A stretch of 64,000 nt of DNA from RGIG8124 sp045130665. GTDB lineage: Bacteria > Bacillota > Clostridia > Christensenellales > CAG-917. Made by a program: the position numbers and the translations under genes. Below the pieces are notes generated by a model that was given only the letters and a program-made list of their open reading frames with translations, was not told where the DNA came from and did not search any database. The stretch is from the NCBI GenBank assembly GCA_045130665.1, contig JBGUQC010000003.1, forward strand, positions 248,001-312,000, given 5' to 3'. How positions within the stretch are numbered: position 1 is the first letter of the stretch; each line of letters opens with the position of its first letter. Positions 9,008 to 18,180 of this stretch are shown here, in pieces.

Positions 9008-10576
9008 TTACATACCCTCATTTATTGATATTCTACAGTCCAAAACAACAGGGAAGTCTCCCTTTAATGCTTCGTCCAGTTTAGTTTCTATGTCATCATC
9101 TTCGGCAATTCTTATTGCTCTTGCACCCATTGCTTTAGCAAGTTCTACATAATCTGTGCTTAGATAGAGTGAACTTGCAGGAGTCTTTTTGCCACGTGAT
9201 AATTGCACCTTTCTTATCATACCTAATGAATTATTATTCATTATGCATATGATTAATGGTATATGATGCTTAACTGCGGTAGGCAATTCATTGAAGTTCA
9301 TATTGAATGAACCATCAGATGTAATCATTAAGACTCTTTCGCCTGTTGCTAAATGTGCACCTATTGCTGCACCTAATCCAAATCCCATTGCACCTAAACC
9401 ACCTGATGTTAGGAACTTAAATGGTTTGGTAAACTTATAGTTTAAGGCTGTCCAACATTGGTGAAGACCTACATCTGTTGTGACAATTGTATTGCCGCCT
9501 AGTCTCTTATTGAGTGCTCTTATTATTTCAATGCCTCTGTTGTTGCTTTCTTCAACCTCAATTTCATCCTTAAAAGCCCAATCATCGGATGGCTCAACAT
9601 GAATTAATGGATTGAGTTTTGTTAATACATCTTTGATATCTCCTACAATTGAAATTGTAGATTGTATATTTTTGTTGATTTCAGATGGATCCATATCCAC
9701 TTGAACAACAGGTATTTTCTTTTTGGTTAAATACTTAAAGGATGTAAATCTAGAATTAAATCTAGCACCTAGTGATATAACTAAGTCACATTCCTTTATT
9801 GCAGCATTTGTTATTGGATTTTCTTCGGCAAGAACACCAAGATAGCTACCATCATATGGATTGAAAGTGCCAAGTCCCATATATGATTCGCATACTTGTG
9901 CAAATGTTGAAAGTGCAAAATCTGCTGTCTCTTTTATTGCTCCGCTGTTCTTAACTCCACCACCAATATAGAGGAGTGGTTTCTTGGATTTATTGATCAA
10001 TTCTGCTGCTGCTTTTATGTCGTCATCATTAGGAATTGGTACAGGCTTTATATCTAATTTTCCATCATAAAATTTGGCCTCTTGAACGAGTATATCTGAT
10101 GGTATATCGATAAGAACTGGACCCTTCCTTCCAGACAGTGCAACAGAGAATGCTTTCCTTACAATTTCAGGTATTTCTTTTGCCTCTTTTACAATGACAG
10201 ACCACTTAGTAATTGGGAGTGTAACACCGAATGTATCTATCTCTTGGAAAGTGTCATGTCCAAGGCATTTTAGAGGTACGTTTCCAGTGATAGTAATTAG
10301 TGGAATACTGTCCATAAAAGCATCCGCAATTCCTGTTATTAAATTGGTTGCTCCAGGGCCTGAAGTTGAGAGAACAACACCTACATTATTTGTGGCTCTA
10401 GCATAGCCTTCTGCTGCAAAACATGCACCTTGTTCTCCAGACATTAAAATGTGTCTAATTTGACTATTTAGGAGGCTGTCGTAAATAGGTAAAATAGCTA
10501 CTCCAGGGTAGCCAAAAATAGTTCTTACACCAAGCTCAGATAATGTTTTAACTAACAATTCTGCACCAGTTGCCAT
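9008..10576 (-). CDS. ilvB: acetolactate synthase large (catalytic) subunit
   Basis: This 522-residue ThDP enzyme makes acetolactate or acetohydroxybutyrate for valine, leucine and isoleucine. The catalytic Glu lies in GEQGACFAAEGYARA, and the ThDP/Mg motif is SDGSFNMN ... NNNSLGM; a Ser replaces the usual Gly of the GDG triad. The reading frame stays open to 10639, but that extension contains the likely promoter. GGAGG sits 7 bases before the ATG at 10576, so the gene starts there. It is the first gene of a seven-gene operon. ilvC and ilvD are not in the window. Confidence 0.93.
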   Translation of the reverse strand: MATGAELLVKTLSELGVRTIFGYPGVAILPIYDSLLNSQIRHILMSGEQGACFAAEGYARATNNVGVVLSTSGPGATNLITGIADAFMDSIPLITITGNVPLKCLGHDTFQEIDTFGVTLPITKWSVIVKEAKEIPEIVRKAFSVALSGRKGPVLIDIPSDILVQEAKFYDGKLDIKPVPIPNDDDIKAAAELINKSKKPLLYIGGGVKNSGAIKETADFALSTFAQVCESYMGLGTFNPYDGSYLGVLAEENPITNAAIKECDLVISLGARFNSRFTSFKYLTKKKIPVVQVDMDPSEINKNIQSTISIVGDIKDVLTKLNPLIHVEPSDDWAFKDEIEVEESNNRGIEIIRALNKRLGGNTIVTTDVGLHQCWTALNYKFTKPFKFLTSGGLGAMGFGLGAAIGAHLATGERVLMITSDGSFNMNFNELPTAVKHHIPLIICIMNNNSLGMIRKVQLSRGKKTPASSLYLSTDYVELAKAMGARAIRIAEDDDIETKLDEALKGDFPVVLDCRISINEGM

Positions 10577-10614
10577 GCACACGCCTCCGCAATTATATCT
10601 AGTAATTGTTAATA

Positions 10615-10644
10615 ATTTTACTCTAACGCGCACACGCAAGTCAA
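10615..10644 (-). promoter_or_regulatory. promoter of the ilvB-leuB operon
   Basis: On the minus strand TTGACT (10639-10644) and TAAAAT (10615-10620) are separated by 18 bases. Transcription would start near 10608, leaving a leader of only about 30 bases. That is too short for a T-box or peptide-leader attenuator, so control should act at initiation. The elements overlap the upstream in-frame extension of ilvB and so support the ATG at 10576. Confidence 0.65.
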
Positions 10645-10886
10645 TATCAAATTGAAAATTGACCTATTTTGAATGGGCTATTTTGCCCTAATAATTATGC
10701 AGATTATCTTATGTTCTATTTGTTAGTCATTTTGCAAAACAGATAGTTTAATATATCAAATATATATCTTAAAATGGCGATATTGCATAATACTGAATAT
10801 TTTTAACAAAAAGATTATTAGTATTTTTTGGCCCAGAATTTGTGGTAAAAATTAATAGCTTCTCATGTGCTCTCGCACGATTATAC
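10645..10886. other. AT-rich divergent intergenic region
   Basis: The gap between the divergent ilvB and holA genes runs from 10577 to 10942. It holds the two promoters listed separately. The stretch between them is very AT-rich with no open frame of note. I see only short weak inverted repeats: GGGC-N6-GCCC at 10675-10688 and GTGC-N4-GCAC near 10868. No tRNA or T-box specifier structure (no AGGGTGG-type antiterminator) is visible. Confidence 0.5.
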
Positions 10887-10915
10887 TTTACATAAGTTTG
10901 TAAAAGTGATAATAT
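10887..10915 (+). promoter_or_regulatory. promoter of the holA-lysC operon
   Basis: TTTACA (10887-10892) and TAATAT (10910-10915) are spaced by 17 bases and lie about 30 bases before the holA start. Confidence 0.55.
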
Positions 10916-10942
10916 AGGACAAACTATTTTAAAGGTGTGCAC

Positions 10943-11986
10943 ATGTTATATAAAGAATTGCAAAGCCATATAAATAAAGCCATGTCTAGTGAGGTCGGAG
11001 GATTCTCACCGATATACTATATTTATGGGGAAGATGCATACCTTAGAGAAAGAGTAAGATTGTCTATCCAAGAGCAGATTATAGATAGAGAATTTGAGGA
11101 TATGAATGTGTCTTTATTTAGCAATGAAGATAGCATTCAAGACATACTAGATTCTTTGTTCCAATTACCATTTTTTGGCAACTACAGAATGGTCATTGTC
11201 CAGCTTCCAACAACAGCTGAAAAGTATGGTAAAAACTATGAGTCAGTTGGGTCAAAATTAGACCAAAGATTTGTCAAAGATTTTATTGAAGCAATCAACA
11301 AAAGTTACCTCAATGAAATCAACAATTCAACCATTTTAATCATCACAACTGAGGATGCAAAACCTGGTAAAATTAATGAGTTTTGTGAGTATGTAGATTG
11401 CAAAAAATTAGACCTTGTTGCGTTGGGTTTGGAGATAGATAGATTGCTTGCTCAAGCACCATCTGGAACTATGGATGCAGATGCAAAGGAAGAGCTCATT
11501 AATAGGACTCTTTTAAACATGACAAGAATATCCAATGAGATTCCAAAACTCAAGGCATATACCAATGGAGCAAAGATAACAAAGAAGGATGTACAAGACT
11601 TAGTTACTGAAGAATCTGAGTATGCAACTTTTGAAATTGCAAATGCTCTAACTGAAAAGGATGGAGACAAGGTTATGAAGATTATCAATAACCAATTAAG
11701 TAAAGGTGAGCAAGCAATGACACTTTTATCTCAACTTTACAAAAACTATAGAAATTTCTTCCATCTTTCTTTACATCTCAATGATAGCAACGAAGAGATC
11801 GCACAATATCTCGGTGTAAATCCTAACCAACTTTATTACATGAGAAAGAACATTAGAGATTACACACAAAAGAGATTAAAAACATGTGTAGATACAATTC
11901 ATGAATTACAAACAGCCGTTTTAGCTGGTGAAAGAGAACCATATTCTGCTTTAATGGAGGGGGTATTAACCTTACTAACAGTATGA
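10943..11986 (+). CDS. holA: DNA polymerase III delta subunit
   Basis: This 347-residue clamp-loader subunit opens the beta clamp during replication. Family features are the N-terminal YYIYGEDAYLRERVRLSIQE segment, the DILDSLFQLPFFGNYRMVIV strand-helix region and the C-terminal helical domain ending LQTAVLAGEREPYSALMEGV. A GTG at 10937 is in frame, but AAAGG lies 7 bases before the ATG at 10943, so I take the latter. The stop overlaps the next ATG (ATGA), giving translational coupling to the membrane protein downstream. Confidence 0.88.
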   Translation: MLYKELQSHINKAMSSEVGGFSPIYYIYGEDAYLRERVRLSIQEQIIDREFEDMNVSLFSNEDSIQDILDSLFQLPFFGNYRMVIVQLPTTAEKYGKNYESVGSKLDQRFVKDFIEAINKSYLNEINNSTILIITTEDAKPGKINEFCEYVDCKKLDLVALGLEIDRLLAQAPSGTMDADAKEELINRTLLNMTRISNEIPKLKAYTNGAKITKKDVQDLVTEESEYATFEIANALTEKDGDKVMKIINNQLSKGEQAMTLLSQLYKNYRNFFHLSLHLNDSNEEIAQYLGVNPNQLYYMRKNIRDYTQKRLKTCVDTIHELQTAVLAGEREPYSALMEGVLTLLTV

Positions 11987-12879
11987 CAGAAGAGAAAAGC
12001 AAGTTTTCAATAGGTAAATTATTGCCATTAGCAATTGTTTTGCTAATAGTTTGTGAACTTATTAGAAACTTATATTTCATTTTAACCAGTGATGTAAACA
12101 CAATAGATGTTTCTGGACAAGCGGGATACATAGTTTTAGTTATGTATGTAATATTCATGAGGGCAATCATTCCAGCAGGAATAGATTTCGTACTTATGCT
12201 TATAGCATATAGAGTACTTGCAAGAAGAGGATACTCAAGAGTAATGAAGCAACAAGACTTCTACACAATAACAATGCTCTTTACCTCAGCTGCTCTATTT
12301 ATTGCTGGTGCAATAGATTTAATTGCATTTGCAAATGCAAAAGTATTTACATATACATCTGCATTCTCTGAATTGGTGATATTGTTTGCTGCATATGTAC
12401 TTGAATACTTCTTGGTGCTTGCACCAAGGCTTACCACTGCAAAGGGTAAATACTCATTGTTTAAGGTTGGATCTACTGTATTTTTAGTATGGCAGGCAAT
12501 ACACGCATTGCTACCTTGCATATTGGTTATAGAGATTTATTTCTATAAAGAAATAGCTAAAGAAATACCTAACCTAGAAGAGGTTGCAGAAATATTTGCA
12601 CAATACACATATGCTGCAGAAGATGTAATACCTTGTATTATCGCAGTTGTTTTATATGCAGCAATGGCCATATTTGTAATAGTCTATGGAGTACTTCTTG
12701 CTAAAGGAGCAAGAGAGGAAGTTGTAGAAGTCCATGAACAACCTCAAAGTCAATGGCCACCACAACAGGAACAAAAAGTTGAACCAGAGAAAGATCCTTT
12801 TGAGGAAGAGGATGACTGGGAACAAGTAGATAAAAAAGATTCTACCTCATCTAATATTTCAGACATATTTGATGACTAG
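11983..12879 (+). CDS. multi-pass membrane protein with acidic C-terminal tail
   Basis: This 298-residue protein has about six hydrophobic segments (roughly residues 12-32, 46-72, 84-107, 112-137, 155-180 and 212-240). A charged cytoplasm-like tail follows (about 240-298) that is rich in Glu, Gln, Pro and Asp and ends SNISDIFDD. I do not recognise the family. It overlaps holA by 4 bases and is followed 15 bases later by cdaA, so it is coexpressed with the c-di-AMP cyclase. A membrane partner or osmotic role is only a guess. Confidence 0.75.
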   Translation: MTEEKSKFSIGKLLPLAIVLLIVCELIRNLYFILTSDVNTIDVSGQAGYIVLVMYVIFMRAIIPAGIDFVLMLIAYRVLARRGYSRVMKQQDFYTITMLFTSAALFIAGAIDLIAFANAKVFTYTSAFSELVILFAAYVLEYFLVLAPRLTTAKGKYSLFKVGSTVFLVWQAIHALLPCILVIEIYFYKEIAKEIPNLEEVAEIFAQYTYAAEDVIPCIIAVVLYAAMAIFVIVYGVLLAKGAREEVVEVHEQPQSQWPPQQEQKVEPEKDPFEEEDDWEQVDKKDSTSSNISDIFDD

Positions 12880-12894
12880 AATAGGGAGATAAAT

Positions 12895-13767
12895 ATGAAC
12901 TACAATTTTGTCGAATACGTAAATAACATTAATCTCTATGCAATCATTGATGCAGTTTTAATACTTATAGTATTAATTGTTTCATTAATCTTTTTTGCAT
13001 ATAAGCGCAATGTTGCCATTTTAGTATTAATACTAACAGTGGTAGTAATTGATGTTGCTGTTAATGTATTATCCGAATTAAACGGAGGAGTTATATTAAC
13101 TCCTGCAAAATACATTATGCATTATCTAATGATCTTTGCTGTAGTACTTCCAATCGTTGTATACAGATCAGATTTAAAGAATCTCGTTCAAAAGATTTCA
13201 AATCCAAGGGATTTTGCTGTTGGTGAGAATGCTTCTACTGACGATGAATTAAGAAACTCTGCAATTGATATCATTACAGCATGCCAAAATATGTCTAAGG
13301 CTCATACTGGTGCAATTATCCTTATAGACCAAAAAGAGGAAATTTCAGATAACATCATTGAGACAGGTACAAAACTTGGTGCACAATTATCAACACCATT
13401 GCTTGAAGCTATATTCAACACACATGCACCACTTCATGATGGCGCAGTTGTTGTTCGTGGAACAAAAATCATAGCTGCAGGTTGTTTCTTAACATTAACT
13501 CAACGTAATGTTAATAAGGAATTAGGAACTAGACACCGTGCTGCTATAGGTGTAACAGAAGAATACAAGAGCGTTTTATCTATTGTATGTAGTGAAGAAA
13601 CAGGTATTATTTCCATTGTTAAGAATGGACAAATCCAAAGATATATGACAGTAGATAGATTAAGAGATGAAATTGAAATGGCTTATGGTATTTCAAGAGA
13701 TACATCTCAACACAGACAACACAAAGACAAGAAATACTCAAAACGTTTCGACAATTTTGACAATTAA
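12895..13767 (+). CDS. cdaA: diadenylate cyclase, CdaA type
   Basis: This 290-residue membrane enzyme makes c-di-AMP from two ATP. Three N-terminal membrane segments (about 15-35, 39-60 and 70-90) precede the DAC domain. Both signature motifs are intact: DGA at residues 182-184 (LHDGAVVVRG) and RHR at 213-215 (GTRHRAAIGV). The usual neighbours cdaR (ybbR) and glmM are absent. Instead it sits between a membrane protein and a DUF1015 protein. The Shine-Dalgarno is GGGAG. The biochemical call is firm, and the altered context is notable. Confidence 0.92.
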   Translation: MNYNFVEYVNNINLYAIIDAVLILIVLIVSLIFFAYKRNVAILVLILTVVVIDVAVNVLSELNGGVILTPAKYIMHYLMIFAVVLPIVVYRSDLKNLVQKISNPRDFAVGENASTDDELRNSAIDIITACQNMSKAHTGAIILIDQKEEISDNIIETGTKLGAQLSTPLLEAIFNTHAPLHDGAVVVRGTKIIAAGCFLTLTQRNVNKELGTRHRAAIGVTEEYKSVLSIVCSEETGIISIVKNGQIQRYMTVDRLRDEIEMAYGISRDTSQHRQHKDKKYSKRFDNFDN

Positions 13768-13770
13768 TAT

Positions 13771-14991
13771 ATGAAGACACTAGCTAATTATCCAATCCTT
13801 ATTCCTAATAAAGGAATAGATATGACAAAATGGTCTGTTGTTAGTTGTGATCAATACACATCTGAACCAGATTATTGGAGCAAACTTGAGAGCATTGTTA
13901 AAGATGCTCCATCCACACTTAGATTAATATACCCAGAGGTATATTTATCTGAAGCTGAACCAGAAAAGAGAATCGCAAAAATAAATGAGACAATGAAATC
14001 TTATTTAGATAGTGGCGTATTCAGAGAAATTAAGGATAGTTATATCCTTATTAAGAGAGACACATGCCTAGGTCATAGCAGACTAGGACTTGTAGCACCA
14101 GTTGATTTAGAGGATTATTCTTTTGTTCAACCATGCTCATCCATTATCCGCTCAACCGAAGATGTTGTTAGAGATAGAATACCACCAAGACTCAAAATAA
14201 GACGTGGTGCACCAATTGAATTGCCACACATCATTTTACTCATAGATGATAGAAAGAAAGAGATTCTTGAACCATTATGGGGAAAGAGAGATAGTTTTGA
14301 AAAACTATATGACTTTGATCTCAATATGAATGGTGGTCATATTGTTGGATATAAAGTAGATGCAAGTATCGTTCATGCTGCATTAGATAAATATGTAGAA
14401 AATACAGTTAAGACACTTTATGGAAAGGAAAGCAATTTTGTATTTGCTGTTGGAGATGGAAACCACTCTTTAGCAACTGCACAAGCATACTGGAATGAAA
14501 TAAAGGAAACATTAACTGAAGAAGAAAGAAAAGTACATCCTGCAAGATATGCTTTATGTGAGATAGAAAACTTGCATTCAGATGGTATCTTGTTTGAGCC
14601 AATACATCGTTTTGTATTTAACGCAGATGAAAACTTTGTTAATTATCTAAAAGATAATTTAACAGGAAGCGCTAAAGTGCGTGTATTTAGCAAAGATGGC
14701 GAGGCTGATATTTGTGCAGATGGAAACTCTGCAAAGGCTATAGCGGACATACAGAGCGTCATAGACAAATATCTAAAAGAGAACAAAGAATGCTCCGTAG
14801 ATTATGTACACGGAGAAGAGTCATTAAAGTGGGTTGCAAATGCAAACAAAGGTATTGCAATCTTAATGCCAAAACTTGCAAAGGAAGATTTGTTTGGATA
14901 TGTTCTTGAAAATGGAACACTATGCAGAAAGTCATTTTCAATGGGTGAGGCAGATGAAAAGAGATTTTATTTAGAAGCAAAGAAAATATAA
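13771..14991 (+). CDS. DUF1015 family protein
   Basis: This 406-residue soluble protein matches DUF1015 in layout. It begins ANYPILIPNKGIDMTKWSVVSCDQY and carries the family's central acidic/His motif as FAVGDGNHSLATAQAYW (near residue 225), which resembles the usual DGHHR motif. Its biochemical role is not established. It begins 3 bases after cdaA without a clear Shine-Dalgarno, so translation is probably coupled. lysC follows 11 bases later. Confidence 0.75.
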   Translation: MKTLANYPILIPNKGIDMTKWSVVSCDQYTSEPDYWSKLESIVKDAPSTLRLIYPEVYLSEAEPEKRIAKINETMKSYLDSGVFREIKDSYILIKRDTCLGHSRLGLVAPVDLEDYSFVQPCSSIIRSTEDVVRDRIPPRLKIRRGAPIELPHIILLIDDRKKEILEPLWGKRDSFEKLYDFDLNMNGGHIVGYKVDASIVHAALDKYVENTVKTLYGKESNFVFAVGDGNHSLATAQAYWNEIKETLTEEERKVHPARYALCEIENLHSDGILFEPIHRFVFNADENFVNYLKDNLTGSAKVRVFSKDGEADICADGNSAKAIADIQSVIDKYLKENKECSVDYVHGEESLKWVANANKGIAILMPKLAKEDLFGYVLENGTLCRKSFSMGEADEKRFYLEAKKI

Positions 14992-15002
14992 GAGGAATAA
15001 AA

Positions 15003-16313
15003 ATGAAAGTTTGTAAATTTGGTGGAACATCAATGGCCAACACTGAGACAATCCAAAAAGTCGCAGATGTTTGTAGCTTAGACAAAAACAGAAAATATAT
15101 AGTCGTTTCAGCACCTGGAAAGAGAACGGGCGCGGATATAAAAGTTACCGATTCATTATATGCTTGCTTTAAAGCCGTACAAGAAAAAGGTGAATGCAAG
15201 AAAGAAATGGATGTAATTAGAAAACGTTTCGCAGATATTGAGGAAGGATTAGGAATTGATATGAAATCCTCCCAACAAATAGATGAAATCGAAGAAAAAG
15301 TCTTAGAGAGTAAGACAGCAGATTACATTGCATCTAGAGGAGAATATTTAAGCGCTCAAGTTCTTGCTGCATATTTAGATTATGAATTCGTAGATACAGC
15401 AAACCTCATTAAATTTAATGAGGATGGTGAGCTAATGCTTGATTATTCCGCAGATTTAATTAGAAAGAGATTACATGGTGTTAAGTACGCAGTAATTCCT
15501 GGTTTCTATGGTTCAGATGCAGAAGGAAATATCAAGACTTTCTCAAGAGGCGGAAGTGATATTACTGGTGCTATCATTGCTTATGCAATGGGTGCAGAAA
15601 TTTATGAGAACTGGACAGACGTAGATGGATTCTTAACAGCAGATCCAAGAGTAGTAGCAGCTCCAGAAAAAATCAGCTACATGTCATATAAGGAATTAAG
15701 AGAATTATCTTATATGGGTGCTGAAGTTTTACATCCAGAATCTGTATTCCCAGTAAGACTTGCAGGTATTCCTATAAATATTAGAAATACCTTCAATCCA
15801 GATCATCCTGGAACAATGATTGTTCCATCTACGATGTTACCAAGAGAAAAGAAGGTTATTACTGGTATTGCTGGAAAGAAAGGTTTCACCATTATAAATG
15901 TTGAAAAAGACTTGATGAATAGTGAGATTGGTTTCGGACGTAAGATACTTTCTGTTTTAGAGTGTGAAGGTATTGCTTGGGAGCATATGCCAAGTGGAAT
16001 AGATACTTTATCTATTGTTTTAAGAGATGAGTATTTAGGAAACAAGATGCAAAGAATACTTGCAAACATTAGAGAAGCAACAATGGCAGATAGTGTAGAA
16101 ATTCATAGTGGATTATCTTTAATCGCAGTTGTTGGTCATAATATGGCAAGCAGACAAGGTACTGCAGCAAGTGTATTCAAAGCATTAGCAGACAATAATA
16201 TCAACGTCAGAATGATTGACCAAGGATCAAGCGAATTGAATATTATCGTTGGTGTTGATACCTTCGATTATGAGAAGGCAATTAACGCAATTTACCACGA
16301 ATTTATCAAGTAA
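15003..16313 (+). CDS. lysC: aspartate kinase
   Basis: This 436-residue enzyme phosphorylates aspartate, the first step towards lysine, threonine and methionine. KFGGTSMANTETIQKVADV is the N-terminal kinase motif, and TFSRGGSDITGAIIAYAMGAEIYENWTDVDG contributes substrate binding. Two ACT domains fill the C-terminus (from about residue 285), indicating end-product control. AGAGGAAT serves as the ribosome site. It is the last gene of the holA operon and ends before a strong terminator. Confidence 0.94.
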   Translation: MKVCKFGGTSMANTETIQKVADVCSLDKNRKYIVVSAPGKRTGADIKVTDSLYACFKAVQEKGECKKEMDVIRKRFADIEEGLGIDMKSSQQIDEIEEKVLESKTADYIASRGEYLSAQVLAAYLDYEFVDTANLIKFNEDGELMLDYSADLIRKRLHGVKYAVIPGFYGSDAEGNIKTFSRGGSDITGAIIAYAMGAEIYENWTDVDGFLTADPRVVAAPEKISYMSYKELRELSYMGAEVLHPESVFPVRLAGIPINIRNTFNPDHPGTMIVPSTMLPREKKVITGIAGKKGFTIINVEKDLMNSEIGFGRKILSVLECEGIAWEHMPSGIDTLSIVLRDEYLGNKMQRILANIREATMADSVEIHSGLSLIAVVGHNMASRQGTAASVFKALADNNINVRMIDQGSSELNIIVGVDTFDYEKAINAIYHEFIK

Positions 16314-16338
16314 GAAAAATATTGGAAAAATCAAAAAA

Positions 16339-16368
16339 TGGCATACAATTTTGTATGCCACTTTTTTT
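16339..16368. terminator. bidirectional terminator between lysC and acyl-CoA synthetase
   Basis: GGCATACAA (16340-16348) pairs with TTGTATGCC (16351-16359). A T-run follows on the plus strand and an A-run precedes it, so the same hairpin can end both convergent transcripts. Confidence 0.85.
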
Positions 16369-16387
16369 ATTAAAAATGCAAATTAAC

Positions 16388-18043
16388 CTATTTAGAATCT
16401 TGTTTTCTAATCTCTGCTCTACGAATTTTACCTGAGATTGTTTTTGGCATTTCATCAACGAAATCAATGACTCTTGGATACTTGTATGGAGCAGTTACTT
16501 TCTTAACATAATCTTGCAATTCTTTCTTTAATTCCTCGGATGGAGTATACCCTTTTGCAAGAATAATTGTTGCCTTAACAATTTGTCCACGGAGAGGATC
16601 TGGAACACCAGTAATAGCACATTCAAGAACAGATGGATGTTCCATTAAAGCAGATTCGACCTCGAATGGTCCAATTCTATAACCGGAACTCTTGATGATG
16701 TCATCTTTTCTTCCAACGTACCAATAAATTCCATCGCTATCTCTCTTTGCAAGGTCACCAGTGTGGTAGTATTTGCCACCTCTAGCTTCCTTTGTTCTTT
16801 CTGGTTCATTCTTATAACTTTCAACTAGTCCATATTGATGTGGTCTAAGCTTAATACAGATTTCACCTTCGGTGTTGTCTCCAAGTTCGTTATCAAAGTC
16901 GTCAAGAAGAACGATATCATAGCATGGAGATGGTTTTCCAAGAGAACCAACCTTTGGTTGCATGTATTTAAATGTTGCAAGAATAACTGTAGATTCGGTT
17001 TGTCCAAAGCCTTCATAAATGATTTTACCAGTTGCATCATAGAATTGTTTTGCAACTTCAGCATTTAAAGCTTCACCAGCAGTACTAAAGTGTGTAACAG
17101 AATCAAAGTTGTATTGAGATAAATCTTCTTTTGCTAAAAATCTGTAGATTGTTGGTGGTGCACAGAATGTTGTAATACCATACTTAGAAATAAGTGGTAA
17201 AACGTCTGTTGGAGTGAATCTACCATTATAGTCATAGACAAATATTGCAGTTCCTGCAATCCATTGTCCATAAATCTTACCCCAGCTACACTTTGCCCAA
17301 CCTGTTTCAGCCATTGTGAAGTGAAGACCATCATCAACGACAGCATGCCAGTAATAAGCAGTGTAGATGTGTGCTACAGGATATTCAAAGTTGTGTTGAA
17401 CCATCTTTGGCATACCAGTTGTACCAGATGTGAAGTATGTAAGCATGATATCTTTTTGAGAATCAATCTTTTCAAGATTGTCTGGTAAAACATCTGAGCA
17501 TTTTTCGAACTCTTCATCAAAGCAATCGAAGCCTTCTACTTCGCCAGTGAAAACTGTCTTTTGTAGTGTTTCGCACTTTGAAAGAGCATCGTTGATGTGT
17601 TCAATAACGTCTTTTTCTTTTGTAGCAATGAGTAACTTGACTTCAGCAGAATTACAACGATAGTAAATATCCTTTGGTGTAAGAAGATGTGTTGCTGGGA
17701 TAAGTACAATACCTACTTTGCAGCATGCAACAGAGATTGCCCAGAATTCCCATCTACGATTAAGCATGGTCATAATGTAATCACCTTTCTTTAATCCAAG
17801 AGAGAGTAAATAATTTGCAATCTTGTTACTAATTAAGGATAAATCCTTAAAGGTGAAGATTCTTTCTTCGCCTTCTGAATTGCACCAAACAAGAGCACGC
17901 TTATTAGGAACTAAGCGAGCATATTCATCAACTACGTCATAAGCAAAATTAAAGTCCTTTGGGACTATTAATTGGCTTTCTGCCTTCATTTCTTCGTAGC
18001 TGTTAAAGTCTACTTTGTTTAAAAATCTGTCAAGTAAATTCAT
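16388..18043 (-). CDS. AMP-forming acyl-CoA synthetase (medium-chain/acetyl-CoA synthetase-like)
   Basis: This 551-residue adenylate-forming enzyme activates a carboxylic acid to its CoA thioester through an acyl-AMP. Landmarks are the P-loop TYFTSGTTGMPKMVQHN, the EGFGQTES motif, the YYHTGDLAKRDSDG region and the catalytic C-terminal lysine in PKTISGKIRR. It resembles the MACS group common in clostridia; the substrate (medium-chain, acetate or aromatic acid) cannot be read from sequence. The frame stays open to a TTG at 18070, but ATG 18043 is the better start. It has no Shine-Dalgarno and lies 7 bases after a TATTAT box, so the mRNA may be leaderless. Confidence 0.87.
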   Translation of the reverse strand: MNLLDRFLNKVDFNSYEEMKAESQLIVPKDFNFAYDVVDEYARLVPNKRALVWCNSEGEERIFTFKDLSLISNKIANYLLSLGLKKGDYIMTMLNRRWEFWAISVACCKVGIVLIPATHLLTPKDIYYRCNSAEVKLLIATKEKDVIEHINDALSKCETLQKTVFTGEVEGFDCFDEEFEKCSDVLPDNLEKIDSQKDIMLTYFTSGTTGMPKMVQHNFEYPVAHIYTAYYWHAVVDDGLHFTMAETGWAKCSWGKIYGQWIAGTAIFVYDYNGRFTPTDVLPLISKYGITTFCAPPTIYRFLAKEDLSQYNFDSVTHFSTAGEALNAEVAKQFYDATGKIIYEGFGQTESTVILATFKYMQPKVGSLGKPSPCYDIVLLDDFDNELGDNTEGEICIKLRPHQYGLVESYKNEPERTKEARGGKYYHTGDLAKRDSDGIYWYVGRKDDIIKSSGYRIGPFEVESALMEHPSVLECAITGVPDPLRGQIVKATIILAKGYTPSEELKKELQDYVKKVTAPYKYPRVIDFVDEMPKTISGKIRRAEIRKQDSK

Positions 18044-18050
18044 AAAAGCA

Positions 18051-18061
18051 ATAATATCACA
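18051..18061 (-). promoter_or_regulatory. extended -10 promoter of the acyl-CoA synthetase
   Basis: Read on the minus strand, this is TGTGATATTAT: an extended -10 (TG-N-TATTAT, hexamer 18051-18056) ending 7 bases before the ATG. There is no convincing -35 at the normal distance. The same 11 bases occur just before ispE (54512-54522). Confidence 0.5.
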
Positions 18062-18180
18062 TGTTTTCAAATTTATATAGCAAAAAACGCAAATTTTTTA
18101 AATAACTTAAAAAATCACGCGTAAAAGAGGCTAAAATTGCGAAAAAATATGCTTAGAATTAGAAAATAATTCCTTTGTAA

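Noticed and set aside
10577..10639. N-terminal extension of ilvB (MRVRVRVKLL...)
   Set aside because: It contains the likely promoter, and a GGAGG site directly precedes ATG 10576.
10645..10660. Possible CodY box (AATTTTCAATTTGAT on the minus strand) before the ilvB promoter
   Set aside because: Only about 9 of 15 positions match the CodY consensus, which is expected by chance in DNA this AT-rich.
10675..10688. GGGC-N6-GCCC hairpin before the ilvB operon as attenuator
   Set aside because: The stem is only 4 bp, lies upstream of the promoter and has no U-tract.
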